From: Symbiodinium microadriaticum | Lineage: Eukaryota > Sar > Dinophyceae > Suessiales > Symbiodiniaceae | Assembly (NCBI GenBank): GCA_001939145.1 | Contig: LSRX01000800.1 | Span: 84,177-148,176, forward strand | Direction of reading: 5' to 3' | DNA: 64,000 bases | Shown: positions 55,083 to 64,000 of the stretch, piece after piece | Position numbering within the stretch: the first letter of the stretch is position 1 | Layout of the letters: every line of letters begins with the position of its first letter | Notes under the pieces: model-generated | What the model saw: the letters and a program-made list of their open reading frames with translations, nothing else | What the model was told of the DNA's origin: nothing | The model's database searches: none | Made by a program: the position numbers and the translations under genes

Positions 55083-55890
55083 TTGCGGAGAGGGGGCGGC
55101 ATTCGGCGAGACTGCTACCTCATCTTTCAGCCACCTGGCGGGATCTGCTTCGAGCACGCTTCTGGATCAAATCTTGGCAGAGATCCCACCCGAGGCCTTT
55201 GTCCTGACTGGATGCTGTTCGGCCTGAATGCAAGCGATGCAGTCTGGATGAACACGCGGTTTGCCAGAGTGGCCGAAGTGCTTGTTGCAGGGAGCTTTGT
55301 ACCTCTCAGCACGAGCTTACCAAGGCATCAGATGGCAACACATCCTGTTTGACTTCTGTTTTTCATGCTCATCACATAAAGGAGTGCTCGCGTTGCGCAC
55401 ACTTGTTTTCAATGGATGTCGAACGATAGAGACACAGACCTGGCGCGAGGAGGTGATGTACACCAATCACAACGGGACATGCGTCACCAGCGCCACAACG
55501 AGTCCCGGAGAGTTCCTTTATTTTCCTGCCTCCAGCCAAGCTCACTGCCAGATGATGTGCAGCCAGAGATGCTTGGCAGAGTTCAGTGTTGCACCACAGG
55601 AGTGACAGGAGTTGGATGGACGACTTTAGTCATCAAGCATACGCCGTGCACTGGTGCTGGTGGGCCCCAACAAATGCTGAGGGAGGCTGAGCAGGGAGGG
55701 GAGAGTGAGACGGCGAGAGACTGCAGAACAAGTGATGTGCATCTCAGGAGATGATTGCTACGGCTTCTCCGTGATGCAGCCAATGTCCAATTGCTTCCTT
55801 TGGCTGGACGGTCCGCTGACTACTGCTACTGGCAGCCCTCAGCCAATGGACTGCAACATCAAAACGAAGGCCGGAAGTTACATGAACTGA
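55083..55890 (+). CDS. exons with PAN/Apple-like cysteine module
   Basis: 55101-55290 reads DCYLIFQPPGGICFEHASGS, then WMLFGLNASDAVWMNTRFA. 55441-55605 reads EEVMYTNHNGTCVTSATTSP, then ASSQAHCQMMCSQRCLAEFS, and after a gap 55736-55860 reads CISGDDCYGFSVMQPMSNCF, then LWLDGPLTTATG. The order C...C..xC...C-x-GF...NCFLW is that of PAN/Apple modules, which bind proteins or sugars in secreted proteins. An intron between 55608 and 55735 splits the module. Confidence 0.5.
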
Positions 55891-56714
55891 TGCTGAGAGA
55901 TAGGTTCAGTTTGAAGGGTGGCCATTTGTCCAGGGTCACGTGCAACAGGGTGCTTGCATTGTCCCGTCCAGGAAGATTGCCTTTTCAGCCTGACTGTTCC
56001 AGAGCCTCTCGCTTGCAACGCTGACTTCGTGTGTATCGCGTGTTCGCAAGCTAGCAGCATGCCGTGCATAGGAAGCGGCTGCAAAACCTGAACGCCATTG
56101 TAGCACTCAGTGCCCGTTGTTCGCTGTGATTCAGGTGTTGTGGAGGTGCATTGTGGTGCATTCACGTCGTTTGTTTGATGCTTTCGTTTATGGCTTTTGG
56201 ATGATGCCCTGGGTAAGGAGCTTAAAGGATGGTGGTGTACGCGGGTTATGAATGTCATCTCACACAACATGCATATCCGTATAAACATGTGCGGAAAGCA
56301 TGTTTTCGTTGTGCAGCATGCTCTCCGGTCTGTGAGGCTGCTCAGCAACGAGCGCTGCTTGGTCGTTGTTGTGGGTGCAGTCGCGGTCGCGTGTAACAGG
56401 ATGCAACAGGGGGTCAGCCCCAGCGTGGGTTCGTGGCGCAAGTATTGTTGAGCCCAGGTTACGCATTCCAACTTCATCTCGAAGTGGACGATGCAGCTTG
56501 GAGCAAGCTGGAGAGTTCCACATTGACATTGAAAGGCTGTGCAAGCAGCACGGGTGCAAGCGGATGCTAGCACCTAAAATCAAAATCTGCCAAGGCTGCC
56601 GACGAATTTCCTCCTTGGAGCCTTGTTGGTCTAGATGGCGGTCTTTGGAGGCTGCCGAGTTCACACTTAGGCTTTTGCAAAGCGGCTGGCAGAGGGTTTC
56701 GAGCCTCAAGCTGG
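55891..56714. other. probable intron, no exon resolved
   Basis: Plus and minus frames are both open (a minus frame spans 55878-56573) without motif. Repeated GTTGT/CACAA words occur near 56360-56400. Confidence 0.3.
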
Positions 56715-58073
56715 CGAAGCAACATGAAGCAAACATCATGTCCTGCTTTCGAAGGACCTTCGAAACCGCTGCCAATGCTTCAGCCGTGCCCACCACTTCG
56801 ACCACCACAACACTTGCCAACTTAACTTTGCAACTTTTCCCCAGCGTGCCTGGCACGACTTTCGATGAAAGGGTCTTTTTTCTATGTTTGTGCTCAGGCC
56901 AGAGTGATTGGACCATTAGGCAGCGGCCCAGAGTGGAAGACCCGAAGGCATGGTGTCACATCGTACTCTCAGGTGCTACAACCTTATGAAGTTGGTCCAA
57001 TATGTATACTTTTTCGATTGTCCTCGGATCTCTATGGTGGCGAGATCAGTTTACATCTGCCTCCTTATTTCGAGCTTCCAGATCCGGACGAAGGACCTGC
57101 CAGACTGAGAATGCAGCAAATTCAGTGAAGTACCTAGATTCAGTGCCATTGTTGAACCGCCCTGCGACAGGATATGACCGCTTCCACAGACCATTTTACA
57201 TTTCAGCAGATCCTGTCCTTTTCCCGCTGATCCTCCTCACGAATGCCACAGAAGACGTGACGGCATTGCCTTCAGGTCTGACTGCAGTCTTCTTGCTCTT
57301 TGCTTTGATGTCTGCAAGTGTTCTGGAGCCACAGCTGGAGGATCAGAGGCTATGCCTGCTTCGGATGACGAGGGCAGGGCTGTGTTGAAAATCGCGGCTG
57401 GGCAGCGGTTGAGATTGTAGGCCCTGCAGGCAGCACTCGGATCGTCTCAGTATGGAGCACTGAATTGATAACATAAGCGACGAAGACTCAGGACCTGGCT
57501 GGAGAGCGACTGATGTCCGGCGTCCTCTACGCATTCCAGTTCGACTTGCAGAATCCCGTCGCCGCAAAGGCAGCCGAGTACTATCCGCTTCCACCTCCAC
57601 TTGTTGAGAATGTAACAAATGAAACAAACATGACCAATATGAGCAATTATAGTGAGAACGAAAGCAACACTACGAGCGCATACGAGCCCGAGAGCATCAA
57701 CAAATGGCGCTTTGCCACTGTCGATGGGACCGGCCAGATGATTCACGATCAGACAGTTGATGGCTACACACTGGAGCCGCCTGCGAATGTGAGCAACATG
57801 TCTTCTGGCCCAGTACAAGTGTTCGAACTGTTTGAAGCAGCTGCTTTCGTTCCCAGCTCGGTGGATGCAGACTCGATCAACGACATCTGCGCCGGATTCA
57901 GATTGCGAAACCGGGCGTGTCTGTCGCCGTATGGTTGCGAAATCCACATTTACCCACCTCCTGGTTTTCTACCGGAATCGGAGTTCTGCGGAAGGGCCTT
58001 TCAGAGGGGAACCTTGGTGAACTCAATGGAAAACAGGGAGTGTATGTCGCGAAGGTTTTACGACGTGAAGTAA
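56715..58073 (+). CDS. REJ-like exons with glycosylation-rich linkers
   Basis: 56737-56860 (CFRRTFETAANASAVPTTST, then LANLTLQLFPSVPGTTFDER); 56983-57128 (YEVGPICILFRLSSDLYGGE, then ISLHLPPYFELPDPDEGPAR); 57130-57280; and 57514-58073 (MSGVLYAFQFDLQNPVAAKA; an Asn-rich run VTNETNMTNMSNYSENESNT; DICAGFRLRNRACLSPYGCE; IHIYPPPGFLPESEFCGRAF). Two recurring signatures are visible: YxFQFxxxNP, and an 'I-x-PP-GF' strand followed by a Cys. They match later exons at 58.5 and 60.3 kb, so the protein is built from repeated beta modules. The end at 58073 is a TAA directly after a splice-like AAG. Confidence 0.5.
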
Positions 58074-59300
58074 GCACTGGTTGCCAAAGCCCTGCTACCA
58101 AGGAGCTGGGAAGCCGAAGCTCGCACAGCCTGAGCTCTTCGCGTTCCTGACAGGCTGATGTAAGAGCTGGTTTAGGGAAGCCTGCCCTGATCAGCCTGCT
58201 CAAGTCTTCCGGCAGGTCACGAGCATGGCCTCGATCCTTTGACTGCCTGTACAATGCAGTGCCTCGTCAGACTGTTGTGTTGTCAGAAGGGTTAGCGAAA
58301 CAGGCTGCCGTCCTCTGCTAGCAAGTTGGGGCTCCTACAGAACACGAGGCTGAACCAGACATCCATGCAGACGCACATTACACTTCTTTTGCCCCCGAGC
58401 GACTTGATGGATTTCACATCGTATGCTTTCCAGCACCTTGGATCCTGCAGGAATGGGGGATTAACCGGATTAACCGTTGCTGTTACTGTAGTTTTCTCGA
58501 GCTGTTTCCTGTTTGGTGGCCATGACGGTGCAAGGTTTACGTTGGTGAACCCGTCCCAAACACCTGCAGACAACAACTGGGCCTTGCAGCTGTGGAGCGT
58601 TGATGCACAAGGCAGGGAGTTTGCATTTCGGAGGTCTAGCCTAGTCCTTGTTCGGCCAGCTGGAGTCATCATGTGCGCAAATAGAATCAAACAAAATGTG
58701 AAAGGTGGAGAACTCGAGAAGCACCTTACACACCACCAAGATGATGTGTCTGGGTTCGAAGTGGATAACTCTCCAATTGTACGTTCGACGCAGTATGTGG
58801 CTTGTCGGCATGATTCTTGTACCATCTGCTCTGTTGCCCAGAACTGCTGTGTCAGTCCTACTTGCACATCGCCCGGAATCGTTAAGGCTCGTGCAGACAA
58901 AACTGTTCGTTTGCTGGACAACGACTACGCTGTCGCCATGGAGTTCAAGACGAGCCGTGATTGTGGCGGCGCCGACTGGGTTGGCAGTGGCATCTGGGGT
59001 GATACAGTCTGCTTGATGAAGGCACGCGTTTGCATCTGTGTCCTGGAGGAGCTTACAAAGTAGTGCATGATACGCAGGTGCATCTACCTCCAGGCCGTTG
59101 TCCACCGAACTGGGTCTGCACCTTAATTCGCTGCCATATGGCAATCGGGACTAAACGGAATTCGCTCAAGCCCAGGCATTCGACGCTCCAAACACCGGTT
59201 TCCTGGAGCCGCTTCCTCAGCTCAACAGCGAACGCGAAAACGCGGATTAGAATGCGAGCCCCAGCTTCCATTGCTGGAGGTGCATGGACGTGGGCCTCTT
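58074..59300 (+). CDS. further repeat-module exons
   Basis: 58370-58455 (THITLLLPPSDLMDFTSYAF plus a Cys); 58527-58650 (ARFTLVNPSQTPADNNWALQ, then LWSVDAQGREFAFRRSS); 58880-59025 (ADKTVRLLDNDYAVAMEFKT, then GSGIWGDTVCLM); and 59055-59130 (YKVVHDTQVHLPPGRCPP). The NPxxTPAxNxWxLxL string repeats at 60.5 kb. The hydrophobic stretch at 58463-58510 (GLTVAVTVVFSSCFLFGG) is probably intron or linker. Confidence 0.45.
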
Positions 59301-60089
59301 CCCCGAGCTGGTAGGCCGGGTGAACAAACTTGAATCTGCTAGGGTGACAGGTTATCCACGGCTGCTTGTGCTCGGGTGCTGCAGAAGACGCATAATTAAT
59401 TAGGCTCGCGCTCCAAGGGGTTTGTTGAAGTTTGTTGAGGGAGCACTCCAGCCAACCTAAAGAATCCCCAAGCTGCAGTCGATAAGACAAGACAACAGAA
59501 CAGGGGGGTGGGGGTGAAACACAGAAGAGGTTAGGTGTCGTTAGAGGAAGCAACGCCTTGAAGCCAGGAAGGCTACGAGAAGAGACCCACTTGAGACTGA
59601 TACCTCCTCTGCCGCCCCCGCTCCTGTGCAGAAACCCGGTGCCTACCTGCCGGAGCTCAAGTGGCCTTGAGAAAGAACCAAACCGGATGCTGGTTCGAGC
59701 TGCTAAGCTTTCATTTTTCGTGCTTCTGAGTTACTGAAAAGTCCTGTGAAGACAGCATCGAGCCGAGGTTCATCACTGGGATTCTGAGAGACACTTGGGA
59801 TTATGCATTTGTACTGTATGTCTCTTCGGCCCATCCACTGCAAACATCGGCAACTTGCCTGCGAGATGTGTGATCCTTCCGCATCTTTGTGAGTTGTGCA
59901 TTGCTGCAGCGGATACTGCACGAGCACATTCAACGCAGGAGAACGAGTGGACCGTGCACTTCATCGAAAACGGTCTCCCGTCATGTCATACGTAGCAAGA
60001 CCTTTTCGCAGGGCAGGCAGTGTCCTGCTGTCCAACTCTTAAGGCGGTGAAGACTTGTCTTTGCTAGGATGCGACTTACGTTTCGAACT
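59301..60089. other. no exon resolved
   Basis: Frames are short; the minus frame over 59053-59553 shows no motif. Probably intronic. Confidence 0.3.
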
Positions 60090-60640
60090 GAGGACTTTCC
60101 ATGATCAATGCAGAAACTCTGCCGGGGTTCTCCCTTATCTCCACAACCAGCACAACCACCGAGCCCTTCCTTCGTGCTGCACTCTTTGCCATGAGCGAGG
60201 ACAGGTTGACGCCTCACGTCGTCTGCCTCAGCTTCGAAGTTGAAGACGAGATTCTCGAGCAGCCGACTTTACGCCTGTACATGCCAGAAGGCTTTCGAAG
60301 CATTGGTGGTTCCTGCGGGTATGCTGAAGCCAACACAACTTTTTTTCCTGAATGCAGCGGCGAGATGCTCGTGCCAGCATCGGAGATCTCTTGCCGGGAA
60401 GGGTTCGACAAGCGGCAACTGAGATATTACTTGCACTTGGAGGCCTCAGGTGATGCGAACAGCTCTTCCGGCTTCGCTTTTCAATTCCAGGTGAAGGCCC
60501 CGCGGACGAACCCAGAACAGAACACGTGGAGCTTGACACTGAGTGCTCAGACCCAGAAGGCCGCTCGGATACAGGATCACGGCTCTCAAGCAAACAGACC
60601 GGAGAAGAGAAAGACAGCAGAGAGAGGACCGACGTTCAGT
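60090..60640 (+). CDS. repeat-module exon
   Basis: An open plus frame carries, in order: SEDRLTPHVVCLSFEVEDEI; TLRLYMPEGFRSIGGSCGYA; FFPECSGEMLVPASEISCRE; YYLHLEASGDANSSSGFAFQ; and FQVKAPRTNPEQNTWSLTL. It contains the same two signatures as the upstream exons (P-x-GF-x-Cys and NPxxxxWxLxL). The part after about 60620 runs into a purine-rich repeat and is probably intron. Confidence 0.5.
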
Positions 60641-60890
60641 GCGTGCTCGCGTGCAAGAGGGGGGCCTGCCCTCTTCTTCGGCTGTGCGGAAGAAGAGGAC
60701 CGACAGGCGTAGATTTGTAGCGTCAGGACAGATTTAGCATGTTTGTGTCATGTTCACCCTTTATTGACAGGTACTGTTTTACAAAGGTGCCATGTACAAG
60801 CATTTTTATCGAAAGTCCATGCCCTTGAGAGCGTGCGTTCGTTGTGCGCTGTCATCGGATTTGACCATCCCCCATGCCCGGGAGGGAGGG

Positions 60891-61054
60891 GGAGACAGAG
60901 CGAGCAAGCAAGACAGACAGACAGACAGGCAAGAGAAATATAGAGAGACAGAAGGAGACAGACAGGCAGGCAGACAGACAGACAGGCAGACCGACAGGCA
61001 GACGGACGGACAGACGGACGGAGGGAACGGACAGAGAGAGAGAGAGAGAGACAG
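60891..61054. repeat. (GACA)n/(GA)n purine-rich repeat
   Basis: Degenerate GACAGACAGGCA units ending in a GA run at about 61033-61050. Confidence 0.95.
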
Positions 61055-61280
61055 TCATTATGACCCCAATGCCTCCCACTCCATAAAACAAAGGGTGGGG
61101 GGGCGGGCCTATGGCCTGAGGGTCGCAAACTTGCGACCCCTATGCCCTGCAGAAAGAAAGAGAGTTGCAGCTGGGCCCCTCTGTCGGGGCGAGTCCAGCC
61201 GATAAGTTTCGCGCCGACCAATGCGCAAGATGCAGGACGTTCATGGACAGAGAAAGAGGCAACTCCCACCACAGTCCTGG

Positions 61281-61356
61281 CGAAAGAGAGCGAGAGAGAG
61301 AGAGAGAGACAGAGACGGACAGAGAATGACAGAGACTGACAGAGACAGACAGACCA
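61281..61356. repeat. (GA)n then GACAGA repeat
   Basis: GAGAGA run (61289-61309) followed by AGAGACGGACAGAGAATGAC-like units. A second patch of the same class as 60891-61054. Confidence 0.95.
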
Positions 61357-61599
61357 ACCCGCCCTTCAGACCGGATCGGTCACACATGAAAGAGGACAAC
61401 TCTTTACTGTAGCCGAGGCTTACGGTCAGAACCATGTGGCAGGCTTCATGGTGGAGGATCGCTGTGCAGGGCTCAGGGCATGTGCAGTGGCTTCTGCGCA
61501 GCAGCAGAGTCCGAATCGATACTCGGTGCCGAGGCAACTGCGCATATCAGGGGCACCTACTGCCGTCAGATGTGATCTCCCAGTATCCCGATGAGAGTC

Positions 61600-62435
61600 C
61601 CGGAATGTGGCTCGGCCACCAGAGGAAGACATGTCGACACAAACGAGACGGCCTTCAGAGCATGTGCGAGTTGTACAGGTATGGAGACTTCCCGAACATT
61701 GGTGTATACGGCACAAGCTGTGCTGCCTGGGACTTCGTTCCAGGAACACCGCACTACGGCTTCCCAGCTGCACTTATGTCGCGCTCAAGCGCTTCTGGGT
61801 ACCTCTTTCCCGCCACACCAGGAAATTGTTCTGAGAACAGCAACTGGTCCAGCCCTTTGTACAGCTGGTGCCAGCTGCCTTGGTAGCCTGCCCGCACTTG
61901 AGACTGTTCGACCGCGGGTGATTTTGAGAGTGATTGATCCGAAAGCGAAGCTGGACTGAGGTGCTATGTGAGCAGGCAGTGCAGCAGCAAGATTACATCA
62001 AGAATATTCAATGGCTCCGATCTGTATTACAGCTACGACGTGTGTGGGCAGGCGCCGGATTGCTATAACCACATGGACCAGCCGCGCTGTCCATACGATC
62101 CGTCTGGCACAGAATCCTACGCCGTGCATAAAGGAAATGGCTGCGAGTGCCTGTACCACGGTGCAAATCTGCCGCAGGGTGTGTACACTGAGTTTCCTTT
62201 GCACCATCCAGGCATGCACGAGAACCTTGACCTGCAAAGTGACATTATTACAGTGGGGTTGTTCCTGTTGTTCTTGTTTGTATTCATGCTTTGTTGTTGT
62301 TGCTGTCGCTGTCGTCGTCGCCGTCGCTGTTGCGGCTGCTGCGGCGGTGGTGACGGCGGCGGTATGGGCTGGTGTTCTTCGTTGCTTTGTTGTGGTCGTC
62401 CTCGTGGATGGCACTGGTCTTGGCCTTCGTTGTAG
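61600..62435 (+). CDS. C-terminal cysteine-rich domain, TM helix and Cys/Arg tail
   Basis: The exon ending at 61882 has DFPNIGVYGTSCAAWDFVPG, then NCSENSNWSSPLYSWCQLP. A GT-AG intron (61883-61960, 78 nt) completes W and leads to CYVSRQCSSKITSRIFNGSD, LYYSYDVCGQAPDCYNHMDQ, then CPYDPSG and CECLYHGANLPQG. A single transmembrane helix follows (IITVGLFLLFLFVFML, about 62243-62290). The tail is extremely Cys/Arg/Gly-rich (CCCCCRCRRRRRCCGCCGGG), with a TAG at 62433-62435. Cysteines beside the helix would suit palmitoylation. The topology is type I: large glycosylated ectodomain, short cytosolic tail. The domain with YGTSCAAWD...WCQxPWCY appears again at the end of the window. The first part of this exon (before about 61640) is less certain. 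Confidence 0.65.
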
Positions 62436-62560
62436 CAGTGCTTGCGAGGGTGGTGGTGGCGGTCGGCACCCTCGTCGTCGTTGGTGTTGTCGCCGTGGTT
62501 GTCTTTGTGCATGATAGCATCCGGTAGCCACTACGCCCGACAGGAGCCTGAAGCAGTCTT

Positions 62561-62592
62561 AAACGTGTACTCTTCTCGAAGAGTACACGTTT
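62561..62592. repeat. perfect inverted repeat, 15-bp arms, 2-nt loop
   Basis: AAACGTGTACTCTTC (62561-62575), TC, GAAGAGTACACGTTT (62578-62592). The arms are fully complementary. It lies 126 bp after the stop of the surface-protein gene. It could form a hairpin in DNA or RNA; no T-run or conserved RNA motif follows. Confidence 0.9.
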
Positions 62593-63945
62593 CGCGTCCT
62601 GCATGAGCCGTGTCTGAGCCGCTGTCCTGTTCGAGCTCTTGGTGGCAAGTTCTAGGGTGTTCACCTTTCCCGGGCTGAAGAGAACCATTCTTGTTGTCTT
62701 CCTGGACTTGACTTTTTTCTGGAAGTCTACTTGCGAAAAAGCAGACGACGCATCCACCGCAAGGGGTCTTGCCGTCGACATCAGAGACCAGTCCTACAGC
62801 TAGGCCCCTAGGCGTTCAGCTACGTCAGCCCCTTCTGCGATTGCATAGCCTGACGGTTTCTTCGCGGAGCCATGTGGACTGGGTGGCTTCAAGCTGCATT
62901 TTTCCTTTCTTCTATACTTTATGGATCAACTAGCCCTCGTCTCAGGTCTGAGGTGAACCTTTGGCTTTGAAGCTGGTATCAAGCTCTAGAGCAAAGATGC
63001 ACGCAACGACATATCGCTTGTTTTGAGTGTTGGCAAAGCTTAAATGATTCCTGGACGATGCCCCACTTGCAGAAGAGTGTATAAAGTCTAAACACCAGGG
63101 GGCCTTTGCAGAGATGCCACTGCTCAGGCACAAGATAAAAGCCGTCACTCCTAGCACTGCTGGCCCTGCCGGCAGCAGAACGGTAGCGACCACAGCTACC
63201 AGGGCCATAGCCGAAACCCGCGAGTCCGCTCTCTGACTGTACCCAGCTGCGACATGGAGCCGTGCCGTGTGTGAATCACTTGCAGACTTTGCAAAGCGGG
63301 GGTTCCATGCAAATTTCCTGGGGGGCGGGCCTGGTTTTTGTGCCACCCCAGATGTCGTTTGGCTGTGCCGCTGGGCGCCGCCGGGTCCATGCCAGATGTA
63401 GTCGCCCCTACCGGCAGGCTCCTCTTCTGAAGCGAGTGCTTGCGCAGCACAGCGGCAATGCACAGAATGCCGCCGTGCCCAGTCAGGCCTCAGCTGATGC
63501 GTTTATTGCTTTGCTTCATGCTTTGCGCAGCCCATTCTCCTTTTCTGGGTCTGTTAGCAGATCTGGCTTCAGTAAGCGGTGCCGGCGTAAGGCACCGGAC
63601 GTCTTGCGGGCGGCCTGGGTAATCCTTGGTATACGGCACGTCTCAACTATTTGGAGGCGTTGGCTAAGGCTTCTACGGCGCTGCACGTTTCAAGCTCAGG
63701 CCTTGCTGCGCAGCGTCCAGTTGAACTGTCGTAGTTGTGGCTTGCTGTGGTAATCACCCGCCAGTTGTGCCCCCGGTTTTGCTTGCTCATGGTGTAGCGT
63801 TAGTGGTGGGCGTCGTGGTGCGGTGGAGGTGGTGAGTAAAGGCGGCAGTCACGGTATGTCACGGTGCTGCGGTTGTCGTAGTCTTCGGCTTCTGTTTTTA
63901 CTGGCTTACTTTACTGCTGCTTCGTGCCGTTTTCTGTGCTCCAAG
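62593..63945. other. intergenic or 5' region of the next gene, unresolved
   Basis: Both strands are open over 63196-63753 (minus 173 codons, plus 163 codons) without a recognisable domain. A GTGGTG/GTCGT-rich stretch at 63790-63890 resembles the triplet-rich DNA at 62280-62510. Confidence 0.35.
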
Positions 63946-64000
63946 GAACTTGACCTACATCAGCATCTACGGCACTACCTGCGCAGCATGGGACCAGATG
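63946..64000 (+). CDS. start of another YGTxCAAWD-domain exon (cut by window end)
   Basis: After an AG|G acceptor at 63944-63945 the frame reads NLTYISIYGTTCAAWDQM to the end of the window. It matches NIGVYGTSCAAWD of the gene ending at 62435, at the same distance from the acceptor. This suggests a tandem paralogue or further domain continuing past base 64000. Confidence 0.65.

Noticed and set aside
62942..63463. 173-codon minus-strand frame with a hydrophobic segment
   Set aside because: An equally long plus-strand frame overlaps it (63262-63753); neither shows a motif, so I could not choose.
1..64000. tRNA, rRNA or snRNA genes
   Set aside because: I looked for T-loop (GGTTCGA) words and conserved rRNA words and found none in a convincing context; a covariance-model scan would be needed to exclude them.

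Overview
The window looks like nuclear DNA of a dinoflagellate, most likely a Suessiales/Symbiodiniaceae-type alga. Genes are cut into many short exons. Where conserved protein motifs fix the splice points, most introns start with GC (a few with GT, two possibly with GA) and every acceptor is AG followed by G. All recognisable host genes lie on the plus strand; only a decayed LINE is on the minus strand. Secreted REJ/PKD-like and cysteine-rich repeat proteins, stand-alone EF-hands and abundant microsatellites fit the same picture. I saw no rRNA, tRNA, CRISPR array, bacterial operon or intact spliced-leader sequence. Exon joins are by eye from protein motifs, so gene ends are approximate.

Layout. 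1-5 kb: unassigned acidic exons, then an ankyrin-repeat protein. 6.3-8.6 kb: acyl-CoA dehydrogenase ending in a peroxisomal-type AKL tripeptide. 9.2-11.2 kb: Ser/Thr protein kinase with a four-fold N-terminal YW/WD motif. 12.4-15.9 kb: poorly resolved exons. 15.9-16.5 kb: membrane-anchored U-box protein. 18.2-19.5 kb: JmjC/cupin-type protein with a cysteine-rich tail. 21.0-22.1 kb: RING-finger protein. 22.9-23.6 kb: FHA-domain protein. 25.1-29.0 kb: three tandem CRAL-TRIO/Sec14 units whose introns differ from copy to copy. 31.7-35.2 kb: a SID1/SIDT-family membrane protein carrying three EF-hand-like motifs inside the transmembrane region. 36.4-40 kb: REJ/PKD-like secreted protein exons. 40.7-43 kb: exons with PDZ-like and ferredoxin-like motifs, then an unassigned acidic protein. 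43-46.3 kb: a repeat island (45-bp minisatellite, GC-rich heptamer repeats, telomere-like DNA, microsatellites, one N beside an exact duplication). 46.4-47.2 kb: a single-exon membrane protein. 47.6-48.9 kb: unassigned exons. 49-51.4 kb: minus-strand LINE with its reverse transcriptase core deleted. 52.2-62.4 kb: exons of one or more large secreted or type I membrane proteins with Apple-like, REJ-like and cysteine-rich modules, ending in a transmembrane helix and a Cys/Arg tail. The last 55 bases start another copy of the same cysteine-rich domain.

How the genes relate: nothing indicates an operon or shared pathway. The set is typical of a dinoflagellate one-way gene array, with ubiquitin ligases (U-box, RING), phospho-signalling (kinase, FHA), lipid handling (acyl-CoA dehydrogenase, Sec14) and surface proteins (REJ, Apple-like, SID1-like). 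The most unusual items are the EF-hand-bearing SID1-like protein, the copy-specific introns in the Sec14 array, a 57-nt intron bounded by an 11-bp direct repeat, and the modular cysteine-rich surface protein.
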